Assembly: GCF_018446385.1 (NCBI RefSeq)
Contig: NC_055991.1
Span: 115,487,794-115,551,793 of the forward strand
DNA from: Zingiber officinale
Taxonomy: Eukaryota; Streptophyta; Magnoliopsida; Zingiberales; Zingiberaceae
DNA: 64,000 nt
Direction of reading: 5' to 3'
Shown here: positions 11,360-35,556 of the stretch, one piece after another
How positions within the stretch are numbered: position 1 is the stretch's first letter
Layout of the letters: every line of letters begins with the position of its first letter
Translations under genes and position numbers: made by a program
The notes under the pieces: model-generated
Seen by the model: only the letters and a program-made list of their open reading frames with translations
Told to the model about the DNA's origin: nothing
Database searches by the model: none

Positions 11360-13193
11360 TCAGGAATAACATTGTACTACAAATACATAATTAATGGGTG
11401 CATACCCTTGAAACAATAATGGGTAGTTGCGTTTATCGTGTGAGACACCTCGGTGACCGCATCCATGACATAGCCTGGACTTTGAGATAGACGTCTCTTT
11501 TGAAGATCTCAATCTTTTCCCACAACCCTTTTCCCTTACTAAAGAAGGATCAACAATAGAGGGGGGCTCATCGATGGCTTTCTTCATTTGACTTTGATTG
11601 TCACATTTTCTGCTAATATTTATCTCTTGAATTTTACTATATATACAATCGAATTGTTCATTCAAGAAGTGTGCCCTCTCATCAATCAAAGATGCATCAT
11701 CGATCACTACTGAAGCTTTATAGGATAACCTCGAGTGTCTTGACATCAATTCGAATCTGGACTATCGATGAAAGTTTGCTCATCAAAAGCATAGATTACC
11801 CCAACCTTCGCATTTCTTGTCCATCTGTTGAGTATGTACTTATCAGACAATAGAAACACTTGGTTAATACGGAAAAAATCTAACATATGCCTACATGGAA
11901 TGCCCTCAATCTTAAATTTTCTACAACTATAGGATATGTACTCTATATGTTTGTCATGCATTAGGACCCTTGGTTTTGAGGATGAACCACTTTGAAAATT
12001 TATGACATAATAACCAACTAATTCACCACCTTTAGATGCTTATTGCACATAATAACCATGACTTGAACTCATTTCACTTTAAAAATCCAACCATTTTTTT
12101 TTGTGTACATCTTAACCATTTGAGTTTCCATAGGCCAGTTTGTCTTAATCTTTGGTTGCTAGATCATATCAATATGGTTGGAAACTAACTCATTATATTG
12201 TTGGTGTCGTAATACCCTATTGAAACGCGTGATGAAATCCATCAGTGAGTTCTTATTTGAGATATACTTCTTGAAAAATGAATGTGAGCTTTCAGATTAC
12301 TACTACTTGACATTCCAGTAGAAAAAAATGGCTAAAATATAATGGGACCCACCTTTGTCGTAATTCATACATCAATGATAATCAATCATTTTTCTCCAAG
12401 CTAGAAAACTTGATAGCTTCTTCCCATGACTTCTCAAATTCATCAGGGGTTGAGGAGTTCACAATGACATCCTTTATGGTTTGATAGTATTGCGAAAAGT
12501 CAAAGGGGGTAATTTATCTAGAAATTTATTGAGTATATGCCACAAACAATATCGATGCACTGTTTGAGGGAAAACTTGGCCAATGGCCTTCGTCAACGCT
12601 GGATCCTGATCAGTGATGATCACGGTTGGTGGACCTTTAGGCATCGCTTTTATGAACTTCTTAAGCAACTAAACAAAAGACTCAGTTTTCTCATTAATTA
12701 GAAAGCCACAACCAAACACAATGCTCTGATGATGATTAACTCCTAAGAAGGGTACAAAAATCAACCCATATTTGTTGGTGTTATATGTGATATCAAATAC
12801 AACTACATCACCAAAGATGCTATATGTCCTCCTTGATACATGATCCATCCAAAAACACCTAGTGAATCTTTCAGTTGAATCAGTCTCATAATCATAGAAA
12901 TAGACTAAATTCTTCTCTTTCTCAGTTATAAATAACTTGATCAGTGTTTCGGCATCAATACCCTTTTGTTCATCCCTAAGCTCTTTCTCAAAATTTCTAA
13001 TATCTTTTTCAGTGCAACCTAGATGCTCAGGCCTTCCATAATCTATCTCCAATATTCGAATTTGTTGACAAGTTGGCACATTAGCCTCTGAAAACTGTTG
13101 AGTTAATACTTTCTTGGCTGCAGAAATATGACGATGTGAGCGTAGCAAATGCACCTTTAAAGGAGTGGAGAGTAGATGATTATAACTTTCCAT
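11360..13193 (-). pseudogene. MULE/FAR1-like transposase, broken
   Basis: Read right to left, an N-terminal part (12669-13193) includes the first catalytic region with FGDVVVFDITYNTNKYGLI. The next part (12474-12668) has ITDQDPALTKAIGQVFP and the conserved H-R-Y-C-L-W-H. A later part (11746-11961) has a SWIM-type zinc motif (C-RKFKIEGIP-C-RHML), and the last part (11360-11749) has a Cys/His tail. The order matches MULE/FAR1-FHY3 transposases. A TAG at 12666-12668 replaces the tryptophan expected after the SFV motif, and many stops occur between 11962 and 12473. A domesticated FAR1 gene is unlikely given the stops. Confidence 0.82.
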
Positions 13194-13590
13194 GAATTTT
13201 GTGACAATCCAATTTGGGCCGGTCTGCTACAATGTTGTAGTAGCTATAGTGAAAGTAGCTACTACAACGTTATAGCAGCTAACATTCCAAGTTAGCTGCT
13301 ACAAGGTGTAGCAGCTATTTCCATAGTGATAGCTGCTACAACATTATAGCAACTATCATTCTAAGTAGTTGCTACAATGTTGTAGTAGCTAAGCGTCAAT
13401 TTAGCTACTTTCACTCTGGAACGTAATTGCTACAACGTTGTAGCAGCTATCACTGTGGAAGTAGCTACTATAACGCTGTAGCAGCTAACATTCCAAGTTA
13501 GCTACTACAAGGTGTAGCTGTTAATTGTCAAAGTAGCGCTACAACGTGTAGCAGCAAAGCAAAGGTGATGCGGCAGCAAAAATAATATTA
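13194..13590. repeat. Palindromic TAGCAGCTA array directly upstream of the transposase
   Basis: At least ten inverted half-sites of the form GTAGCAGCTA or TAGCTGCTACAA lie in under 400 bp, each pair spaced by AACGTTG or similar. They begin right after the transposase start, as expected for sub-terminal transposase-binding or foldback sequence, though binding is not shown. Confidence 0.78.
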
Positions 13591-15748
13591 AATAATTTTG
13601 TACCAAGTTGATATACATAACAAAAATATTTTTAGGGGTAATCTCTGCTAGAAAATGTAGTTTCTACAAAAACAACTTACCAAGTGGCTGCTACACGTTG
13701 TAGTAACTACATGGATAGTTAGCTGCTACAAGGTGTAGCAGTTACCTGTCGAAGTAGCTGCTACAACTTGTAGCAGCTAACTGTCCAAGTGGCTGCAGGT
13801 GTTTGTAGCAGGTGTCAGTCTTGCACGTTGTAGTATAAATCCTTCCTTCCTTCTAATATTCCTTTAGGATCACGGTCGGGAATTACAACTTATAATGAAA
13901 TGATTTACCATTGCTTATGAAATGCAGATAGAAATGATGTTTGGCAAGTTACCTGCAAATTATATAAGCAAAAAATTGATAGCATAGCAGCTAGGGCTTA
14001 TGCTCGATAGGATATATATATATATATGGTGCAAACAAAAATTGTACACAGTTGAATAACAGTAGCAGCTTCTAACTATTTATACATTAAGTAGCTACTA
14101 CAACGTTGTAATAGCTAACATTCCAAGTTAGCTGTTATAATGTGTAGCAGCTACTTCCACAGTGATACTTACTACAACATTGTAGCAGTTATCATTTCAA
14201 GTAGCTGCTACAATATTATAGTAGCTAACTGTCGATTTAGCTACTTCCACTCTGGAACGTAATTGCTACAATGTTGTAGCAGCTATCACTGTGGAAGTAG
14301 CTTCTAAAACGTTGTAGCAGCTAACATTCCAAGTTAGCTGCTATAAGATGTAACAGTTAATTGTCAAAGTAGCTGCTACAACGTGTAGCAGTAAAGTAAA
14401 GGCGCTATAGCAACAAAAATAATTTTAAATAATTTTTTACTAAGTTGATATACATAAAAAAAATATTTTTAAGGGTAATATCTGTTAGAAAATGTAGCTG
14501 CTACAAAAACAACTTACCAAGTGGATGTCACACATTGTAGCAACTACATGGACAGTTAGCTGCTACAAGGTGTAGCAGTTACCTGTCGAAGTAGCTGCTA
14601 CAACTTGTAGCAGCTAACTGTCCAAGTGGATGCAGGTGTTTGTAGCAGGTGTCGGTCTTACACGTTATAGTATAAATCCTTCCTTCCTTCTAATATTCCT
14701 TTAGGATCACGGTCGGGAATTACAACTTATAATGAAATGATTTACCATTTCTTACGAAATGCATATGGAAATGATGTTTGGCAAGTTACCTGCAAATTAT
14801 ATAGGCAAAAAATTGGTAGCATAGCAGCTAGGGCTTATGCTTGGTAGGATATATATATATATGGTGCAAACAAAAATTGTACACAGCTGAATAACAAACA
14901 GTGGAGGGGAAAATCTTACGATCGAGAATGGACAAAGGGGGTCTTTTACATCTGCTACAACGTGTAGCAGCTTCTAACTATTTATACATTAAGTAGCTAC
15001 TACAATGTTGTAGTAGCTAACATTCCAAATTAGCTGCTATAATGTGTAGCAGCTACTTCCATAGTGATAGTTGCTACAACGTTGTAGCAGTTATCATTTC
15101 AAGTAGCTGCTATAATGTTATAGTAGCTAACCGTCGATTTAGCTACTTCCACTCTGGAACGTAATTGCTACAATGTTGTAGCAGCTATCACTGTAGAAGT
15201 AGCTTCTAAAACGTTGTAGCAGCTAACATTCCAAGTTAGCTACTATAAGATGTAACAGTTAATTATCAAAGTAGTTGTTACAATGTGTAGCAGCAAAGCA
15301 ACGGCGCTGCAGCAACAAAAAGAATTTTAAATAATTTTTTACCAAGTTGATATACATAACAAAAATATTTTTAAGAGTAATATCTGCTAGAAAATGTAGC
15401 TGCTACAAAAATAACTTACCAAGTGGATGCCACACGTTGTAGCAACTATATGGACAATTAGCTGCTACAAGGTGTAGCAGTTACCTGTCGAAGTAGCTGC
15501 TACAACTTGTAGCAGCTAACTGTCCAAGTGGCTGCAGGTGTTTGTAGCAAGTGTCGGTCTTACACGTTGTAGTATAAATCCTTCCTTCCTTCTAATATTC
15601 CTTTAGGATCACGGTCGGGAATTACAACTTACAATGAAATGATTTACCATTTCTTATGAAATGCATATGGAAATAATGTTTGGCAAGTTACCTGCAAATT
15701 ATATAGGCAAAAAACGGGTAGCATAGCAGCTAGGGCTTATGCTTGGTA

Positions 15749-15798
<50 letters not shown>

Positions 15799-15830
15799 TG
15801 CAAAAAAAATTATACACAGCTGAATAACAA
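13590..15830. repeat. Three tandem ~0.84-0.90-kb units containing palindromes
   Basis: The landmark CCTTTAGGATCACGGTCGGG occurs at 13861, 14698 and 15600, so the period is 837 and then 902 bp. Each unit also carries TTGTAGTATAAATCCTTCC, a GGTGCAAACAAAAATT-like text and a (TA)n run, longest in the last unit (about 15749-15796). The units are tandem duplications within the MULE. No protein-coding content is credible here. Confidence 0.85.
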
Positions 15831-16106
15831 ATAGTGGAGGGGAAAGTCTTACGATCGAGAATGGAGAAAGGGGGCTTTTACACCAGCGTCGCCTTTGTGT
15901 TCAACGCACAGTTTAGGGAACTTCAGTCAGCTGCTACGGAAGCCGGCGGTGAAGGAAGAGGCGAGAGCAAGAGAGAGAGCGATCAGGGAAATTTAGAATT
16001 TGGGAAAATTCTCACGCTGTTGTTTTGAATAAAAGGCGGAAGCGGAGAGAGAGTAAAAGGAATATTTTTTCTAAAGAAATCGAGCTGGCAACGCCACGTC
16101 TGCACG
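15831..16106 (+). other. Non-coding stretch at the right end of the MULE
   Basis: A 64-codon frame (15834-16028) is purine-rich, has no recognised motif and lies between the last tandem unit and the terminal repeat. It may be captured sequence. I cannot support a gene. Confidence 0.4.
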
Positions 16107-16159
16107 TCGCTTACGATCGTGCACAAAGCGTCACTTAGTATATCAAATCTATATATGAG

Positions 16160-17041
16160 ATTTGATATGTTGAGCGACACTTTGTACATGATCATGAGCG
16201 AAATCCGGCATGGGCTATCTGACACGGCCAAAACCTATTTTTTTAATCTATCTCTCATCTGCATGCAACAACTTTTCTCTCTCACTGCATGAAATAATAA
16301 TAAAAATTTTTAACCTCTCTCTCATCTACATGCAATAACTTTTCTCTCTTTCTTTTTAAATTAAAATGATATTTTATCTTCTCTCCTATTATTACATGTA
16401 AAAAATTATTATGGTAGTGATGATACAACTTGTAGCAGTTACTATGCAGTAACTGCTATAACAGTGATGATACAACGTTGTAGCAGTTACTATGCAGTAG
16501 CTGCTACAACTTGTAGTAGTTATTATGCAATAGCTGATAAAACGGTGCAGAAGCTGCTACAAAGGTGCAAAAGCTACTACAACGGTGCAGAAGATACTAC
16601 AACGGTGCAGAAGCTGCTACAGCGGTGTAGAAGCTGCTACAGCGGTGAAGTAGCTGCTACTACAACGGTGCAGAAGCTGCTACAACAGTGCAGTAGCTTC
16701 TACAACGGTATAGTAGCTGCTACAATATAGTAGTTACACACTGCTACACGTTATAGCAGCTACTATACAGAAGCTGCTAGAACGTGTAGCAGCTATTGTG
16801 TAGTAGCTGCTATAATTTTGTAGCAGCTATATCACCTTTAAAAATTAGCAGCACAGTGATTGTTGCATGCAATCAGATGAGAGAGAGATTAAAAAATTTT
16901 ATAGTTGCATGCAGATGAGAGAGAAAAGTTGTTGCATGCAGATGAGAGAGAGATTAAAAAAATTAGATTTTGGTCGCGTCAGATAGCCCACGTCGAATTT
17001 CTCTCACGATCGCACACAAAGTGTCGCTTAGCATATCAAAT
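16160..17041. mobile_element. MULE-like non-autonomous element with ~130-180-bp terminal inverted repeats
   Basis: The left arm begins ATTTGATATGTTGAGCGACAC (start 16160) and runs to about 16290. The right arm (about 16862-17041) is its inverted copy, ending GTGTCGCTTAGCATATCAAAT. Both arms include GGGCTATCTGAC, CATCTGCATGCAACAAC and a run of CTCTCTC. The core (16420-16830) is an array of TAGCAGCTAC-like palindromes and a GCTGCTACAACGGTGCA-like tandem repeat. The 88-codon frame in the core is repeat read-through. Flanks of TATATATA-type sequence are compatible with, but do not prove, a target duplication. Confidence 0.78.
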
Positions 17042-18215
17042 ATATATATATACACACACACGTGGGCACTTCTCTACATAGGAAGCACCTCCCATGTAGA
17101 GAGGCGTCCATATGCGTCACACATGCCAATCATCCAGTATAAAAACCCTCTATATATACACAAATACAAATGTGTCATTGATAGTCTACACACCCCGTAG
17201 GTGGCGGGCATGGATGACTCTCACAAGCAACGAAACGTTGATTTTTTTTTATTTATTTTTTTAAGTTCTCAGTTATGCCAATAAAATTTTACCTTTAGGA
17301 TTTAGGTATTTGATTATACTATTAAGCACACAAAAAATTGCCAATAAGATTTTACCTTTAGGGTATTAGGGTTGGGTCATAGTATTAAGTATAAAAAAAA
17401 TTTAGATGCTCACGAAATATACAAGTAAGATGTGCACAATAAAATTTTTCATTTATTTTAGGATATTGCTGTTCACGTAGTATATATATATATATATTTA
17501 TTTATTTATTTATTTTCCATAACCTCTCGATTATACTAATAAAATTTTATCTTTAAACTTTAAAAGTTGAATTTTACTATTAAGCACAATAAAAGTTTTC
17601 AATTCGAAATTTTTTTAAGATTTGTACATGATGTGCGTGATAAGTGGTAACATTGCTCTTTTATATGGGTCGTGGCCGTGGACAGCAACTAAGTTGCTGT
17701 ACAGTAATTTTTTTTATTATATTTTTTAGCTCTCGAATGTATCAATAAACTTTTTTTTTCTTTACGATTTAAGAATTAAATTATAATATTAAGTAAAAAA
17801 AATAAGTTTGCACAAGATGTACATGATATCAAAATTCTTTTATATATATATATATATATCATCCCACATATCCCGTGTACTCAAAATTTTTTCTAATTTA
17901 AAATTATTTTTTTTACATAATATTATAACTCAATCTCTAAATCTTTAAAACAAAATTTTATTGGCACATTAGAAAATTTAAAAAAAAAATAAACAAAAAA
18001 AAATTGATCAAGATCCGAGATGCCTCGACCTGTGAGTAATGTTGTGCAAGCTATCATTAGCCTATATAAACTTTTGATATCATATACACTTATCCTGTAC
18101 ATCCCATGAGTACTTAAAAAAATTTGATTTAAAAATTTATTATGTTTAATACTATAAATTAATCTCTAAATCCTAAAGGTAAAAGCTTATTGGTATAATC
18201 AAAAATTTATACTGA
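17042..18215. repeat. AT-rich intergenic DNA with forward and inverted copies of a short repeat
   Basis: Four forward copies of a unit containing CAATAAAATTTTACCTTTAG and a following TATTAAGCACA-like tail occur near 17275, 17342, 17540 and 17740. Two inverted copies occur near 17930 and 18160 (AATCTCTAAATCCTAAAGGT). (TA)n tracts lie at 17041, 17481 and 17841. This looks like a decayed terminal-repeat family. No gene is seen. Confidence 0.6.
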
Positions 18216-19979
18216 TGGTGTATATAAAAATTTTAGCTACACATCCGCTCATGCATGATTCCGTAGGCACCGAGTAAACTTCACACACCTAAAATTAGTC
18301 AGGGCACCCGACTCCCTTCTAGATGTCCGAATCACTTCCGAGAACCCAAATTATTTCCAAACACCTCAAGTTCACTCAATCACCCACGAAATTGTGCAAT
18401 AAACGGATATGCAAACTAACTCCTTAATATTATGCTCCCCAACTTGTTTTCATAATTGAGATAACTCGGAGTATCTGGAGTCACTGGGGCACCCTAAATG
18501 AATCAAGACACCCCTAATGATTCTAGATGTCCCGAGTCCTTTCAGTCACGAAAATGCAGCACAGAATAAATCGGAGGTTTATTACCCCTTATATATATAT
18601 ATATATAAAGAATAATAAGCTACCCCTGATTACCAACAAATTCATTCCATTTAAAAGAAATAATAACTTGATGAACACGTGGCATTCTTCCACTGAAACT
18701 GACAAGTACTAAATGGTGTTAATAGTTAAAATGACAAGAATTTTATAATTATTGGAGGCATTTTATTAATTTTCCCCGTATATTTAAGTTAACAAAGGCA
18801 TTTATTGATCAAAAAAAAAGAATTGAACTACAAAATTCATATTAATACAGTACAAAATATTTGAGCAAGAAGCCACTCATTCTACCTGTTACACACGTTT
18901 GGTTTACTTCACTGTTCAATTACTTTTGGGGTATCTCAGACAATGCAATTAAAATCTTACCGATCAATCTCACCTCGGCTAAGTATAATCAAAGGGACAA
19001 TTATCTTCAGATTCAGTATTCTTTATTCGAATGATCGGCCACAAGCTGTCGTGCCAGTGATTCGATATCATCAGGATAGTGACACTAATGGTGTCGATGC
19101 TTCAACCATGGTGAAACAAGCACGAACCTGGTAAACGGTGACATACTGATGTGAGCTGTGATACTAATGTATTTATTCTGAACAATCACCATGAAAACTA
19201 ACAAAGAACTAAACAGGTGATAATCGTTGCCAATGAGGTCGATCTATGTAAAACTGATGACTTTAAAATATCAACTATTGACCAAGAAACATATGATTTG
19301 GGATTTGATCCAATAAACTTTATGCAAGACTGTAATATTAGTGATATTCAAATTAATTAAATCATTTTTTCAAGAATTAAATCAATATTTTTTCAACCTT
19401 TTATAACTTTCACACTACTAAATTCAATAATTGGCACTATAAAATCTATTAATGGGATTTGGGGTTTTAATGTTGATAGAATCTCAATTTATTTTCTTAA
19501 GTTTATCGTTTTTAGAGCTACAATAACATAATTAGTTCTTTCTATAGCTCCACACATCCATTGGAATTGTCATCTATGCTAAATTAATTCTTTATGTTGT
19601 TGCCTCTCAACAACCCAAAACTTGGATCCATCAAGTATGGTAAGACATACCAGTCATAAAATCTTTTTACTATCCCAAGGACAGAACAATACGCGATACT
19701 CAAGAAATCCCTCTCCAGTTTAAGCTCTATGTACATGTCATGACTTCACTTTGATAAATATTTAAATGAATGCATAATGCAAAGATTTGCAGTAGAGAAT
19801 CTTGCATGAGATGACCCACTACTTGATGTACCAAAGTAATAGAATATTGCATAAATTTCTCAATTACAAGAAATGGTTGCTTCAGAGGTAGAACAATAAT
19901 AAAAGAGAAATTACCTTGCATTCGCTAGGAGAATGTAGTTGTTTGTATGAATGGCATGAAGTAATATTGGTACTCAGGA
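18216..19979. other. Intergenic region downstream of FTSHI2
   Basis: I see no recognisable coding sequence, RNA gene or complete mobile element. The part nearest 19980 would hold the 3' UTR and poly(A) signal of FTSHI2 (minus strand). A (TA)n run lies near 18591. Short open frames at 18943-19134 and 19727-19921 lack recognisable motifs. Confidence 0.5.
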
Positions 19980-31817
<11,838 letters not shown>

Positions 31818-31925
31818 GGCCGACGAGGAGCAGGAAGAAGAAGGATTGGATCACCTCCCCAACTCCGAGTCCGCCATGGATTGGAAGAGGGTTTGCGAGG
31901 AGTGGATAGAGCTTCAATCAAATAA

Positions 31926-31986
31926 TGGGCCGTGACCAAATTATTGGGCTCGACTCAATAAGCTATTAAATATTGGACTCGGCCCA
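31926..31986 (-). promoter_or_regulatory. Site II (TGGGCC/T) cluster upstream of FTSHI2
   Basis: TGGGCC at 31926-31931, TGGGCT at 31945-31950 and GGCCCA at 31981-31986 lie 110-170 bp upstream of the FTSHI2 start codon. Site II motifs bind TCP factors and are frequent in promoters of plant organelle and housekeeping genes, which fits FTSHI2. No clear TATA box is seen. Confidence 0.5.
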
Positions 31987-32425
31987 TAAAAAATATGACA
32001 AAAATTAAAATAGCACTTTTTTATTGGAATCATTAAAAGGGTGTTTTTTTTTTTTTTACTTTTTTATCAAAGGGCAAACCATCCTACTAAACCCTTGTAA
32101 AATCACGCAGCGACCCTCAAACTCTCATCATATACATTAATAATCATGAATTATCAAGCTGTTATAATAGTTACAAAATTATAATTGTTACAACCTAAAT
32201 ATTAGGTAAACATGATTGAACTCATATTATAGTAGTTATAAAATCGTAATTATTACAATGTGAATATTTTTTATCAAGTTAATTACTATAATATAAATAT
32301 TGTTGAACCATAACTGTTATAATATGAATATTATAGGTGGCTCCCACATAGGAGTCAATCTTTCGGTTAATGTGGCAGTCAAAGTCTAAGGTAGTCAACC
32401 TGAGTGAATTGCCAATCGAGACATC

Positions 32426-32593
32426 AGAGACTACAATATGATCGGACAATCTCGATCCCACGGGTCATGCTCCCTCCGTACTTCACTATGCTAGCTTAGA
32501 GACTACCATCCGATCGGACAATATTTATCTCATAGGTCATGTTCCTCCCATACTTCACTCAACTAGCTCAGGGACTACCATTTGATCAAATCC
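32426..32593. repeat. 72-bp tandem repeat, about 2.3 copies
   Basis: Copies start AGAGACTAC at 32426 and 32498, each continuing with GATCGGACAAT, GGTCATG and TACTTCACT; a third partial copy begins near 32573. Probably a piece of a decayed element. Confidence 0.75.
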
Positions 32594-34560
32594 TTCTGAC
32601 TCTAGAGGCTTAGCACCCTTCAGCTTCCTATAAAATGGACAAACATATAAGTAGACCCTAAACTCCATGATCAGATATTGAACCCCTTTTTACCAATCCA
32701 TTATCTCACTATTTGGGCCAGGCCCAAAAAATCAAATGGGTCATTTGGCTCATGAGCTCATTCTGTAATTAATGTTGTGCGTGGAGTTGTTAGAAGCACG
32801 TTGGACATTATTTTTTACATATACAGGATATGAGTAGGGTATGAGCGACTATGTAATAAAAAAATATAATGATGAGATATTTTCCTTATCCTAACATTAT
32901 ATTTCATTAACATAAGGATTATAAACCTATTATAAAGGGTCCCACCCTGCAAACATAGGAATTTTTATGCTATTTTATCTCATATTCTTCTACTATTCAT
33001 TATCCACACCTTCCTTCACTTCGCAACTTGCGCATCAGAATGGATATGCCAAGGACCCCCCCTAACCTACTTACTAATACTTCTTCCTCCTCCTCCACCT
33101 GGTGATATTGCAGGTGATCCCCCTTCGAGATCTTCTTTGAATTAACTTTGAAGTTATCTCATTAGTAGTCCGATTTTCACCAATTTTAGATGAGATAAAA
33201 TGCATATAGCATAAATATTGAGGACAACTTTGTAATTATAAGAGAAGATGATAGGATCAAATGTCTTTCTGATTAAAAATAAAAAAGGTATATATATACA
33301 CTTGAATACCCATGGTGCACAGTTATAATGGACGACCCTCATATAACAGCAAAAGATATTAATCCTCACTTCGAAACCCCTTTAGGAGTAAGATTATCCC
33401 ATGTCATCTAGAAGGAAGGTACATCACAAGAATTTTGTCCAGCATAATAACCCTTTACATAGTAGGAGGTCAAGTGACCAGCAATCTATTTCACATGCAC
33501 GGAATGGAGAATCGACCCCATAATTTATTATAATAACAGTATTAATTATGGGATCATTTTAATCATTTGTGTTTCCAGAGAGGATAAATAAAATAAAAAA
33601 TCTCTTCAAAATGATACGATAGTTAAAATATAAGTTATTATCACATGATATTTTGAGTTATTGATTACGAAATAGATCAATGGAACAAACTTTATCCGTG
33701 TCTCATCCACTTTATGTTGACTCACGAAGTCTTGTTTTATTTCAAAATGTTCTGTACGCTAATTTACTTATACCACGTTTCATTTAAATTTTGTAATTAA
33801 AATTTTAATATAAAATTTAAAAAGTATACGTATTGGACGTGAAACATAAGTTTGGACACTATGGAGATCTTTGCCTACTTTTGACTTTGACTCGTCGAAA
33901 GTCAATTAAAGCGTCTGTAAATTATTATTATTATTATGGAATTTGTTATCGTAGGTATAATAAACGTGTTCGATAATTTAATAATTTTTATTTTTATTAT
34001 GTATTTTACCTTCGTTGGAACGGTCCAAAATCTATCGGAAATATTCAACTATTGCTACATTAAGTAAACAACTTTTATAGTAAATTCAAACTGTGAAATA
34101 CTCAAAAGGACACACGACAGTTTTGATTGGATTATTAGCATCAGGACACCTTTGATGACTTCTCAAAATTTTCTATGCTATTTTGTTCAATTTTTTTCTT
34201 CTAGATTTTAAGATATCAGTAGATCACCAAACTTTCTAATCGAAACAATTGAAATTACTAGTCAATCAATCTGTCTCAATTGAATACAAAATCATTATGT
34301 TAGAACTCTAATTAATATTTGTAATGAGTGGACTAAAGTAGCTGCATCATTTAAAATTCTAAATTGTGGTGTACCTTTTGAAAACTCCACAACTTTGAAT
34401 GTACCTTTTGCTAAACTAGCGCACCTTATTCAATTTTTTTTCTTCAAAATTTATTAGTACAAATAACTTTGAAATGTTTTTAAAGTAGGAGAAAAATTAG
34501 GCAAAGAACTAATTCAATTGAATATCTTTTGCTGATAGAATAGATTAATGATTTCACAAC

Positions 34561-34564
34561 ATAA

Positions 34565-34614
<50 letters not shown>

Positions 34615-34615
34615 T
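34561..34615. repeat. (AAT)n-(ATT)n inverted microsatellite
   Basis: About ten ATA/AAT triplets run directly into about eight ATT triplets, so the whole 55 bp is one perfect or near-perfect inverted repeat. Confidence 0.95.
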
Positions 34616-35556
34616 GGAGGGTAATTAATGAGTGACACATAAAAAAGAGAAAATTGATGAACCTGCTGATATGATAGTTCTAACAAAGGAAAAATCGAGT
34701 CGTGGACCCTCAACTCCTTAGTATCCCGATTTCTTGAAAGTGTCCCGATTTCTTGGGCACCCTCGACTCCTTGACACCTCGACTCCTTGGTCTCCCGTCT
34801 CTTTGACAACTCAACTCATAATTCGACTATTTCAGAAAAAAAAAATATCATTACACAAATCTCAAATTAATCCAAGAAATTGATAATTATCATATAAATC
34901 TCATATTATTTTTAGAAAAAAAAAATACATGAATAAATTTTAGATTATCTAAAAAATTAAAGATTAATAAGGTGAAGACTAAAGTACACACATATAGACA
35001 TCAAAATCCTGATAATATTTGTTCCTCTTTTTCTTTTTCTTCGTTCTCTAATTTGAATGATTTACTTTCATGCAAGCTCATAAAATAATATCATCATCCG
35101 TATTATCATTTAGAATTGATTATTAAAATTGATCGATGATTCACTCGTTACACGGGGAGGATTAAAACTTATTTTTATTCCTTGATGATTTGTGAATTAG
35201 ATTTGAAGGATTTATCTTCCTTCTCGCACAATTCAGGCCATTCACGTGGGAGCTTGAGATGACACCGTGATGCTCGTGCTTTGGAAAATTAATTTTCATA
35301 ATCAATAAATTAAATATGGATATAGACGGATCATAAATTGATTTTTTAAATAAATAAAAACAATAATATAGGTATGAATATCAATGTGAAATTATTTAAA
35401 AGGTGATGGAAAATTGATTAGGAATAATTTTACTATAAAATAAATTAATGAATTAATTAACCAGTTAATAAACGGGGCAGCTGGAAAATTAATTATTAAT
35501 TAATTAAAGATTAATTAATTTAATTAAAGATTAATTAATTTAATTAAAGAGATAAG

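Larger units (their letters stand above)
9944..16148. mobile_element. Mutator-like (MULE/FAR1-type) DNA transposon remnant with palindromic arrays
   Basis: The region holds a broken MULE transposase on the minus strand (11360-13193) flanked by long arrays of TAGCAGCTAC-like palindromes. Its right end (about 16107-16148) is a terminal-repeat-like sequence ending ATATCAAAT that is closely matched, in inverted orientation, by the start of the neighbouring element at 16160. The left end is not seen: the copia LTR ends at 9943 directly inside the array-bearing sequence, so the left terminal repeat should lie outside the window. The extent is therefore a minimum and partly inferred. Confidence 0.65.
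31990..35556. other. Intergenic region upstream of FTSHI2
   Basis: AT-rich DNA without a recognisable gene. It contains a 72-bp tandem repeat (32426-32593), sequence at 32760-33170 that resembles an LTR in style (TATAAAGGG near 32933, GATATTGCAGGTGATCCCC near 33105) but for which I could not define ends, an (AAT)n/(ATT)n inverted microsatellite (34561-34615), and a TTAATTAA-rich ~22-bp tandem repeat (about 35490-35550) just before the next LTR element. Confidence 0.5.

Noticed and set aside
11360-13193. Domesticated FAR1/FHY3 transcription factor gene
   Set aside because: A stop replaces a conserved tryptophan, many further stops follow, and the region is flanked by transposon repeats.
16464-16730. 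88-codon frame with repeating K-L-L-Q-R-C-like text
   Set aside because: Read-through of the GCTGCTACAACGGTGCA repeat in a non-autonomous MULE-like element.
32760-33170. Possible solo LTR upstream of FTSHI2
   Set aside because: Promoter-like TATAAAGGG and LTR-style text are present, but I could not find paired TG/CA ends with a target duplication.
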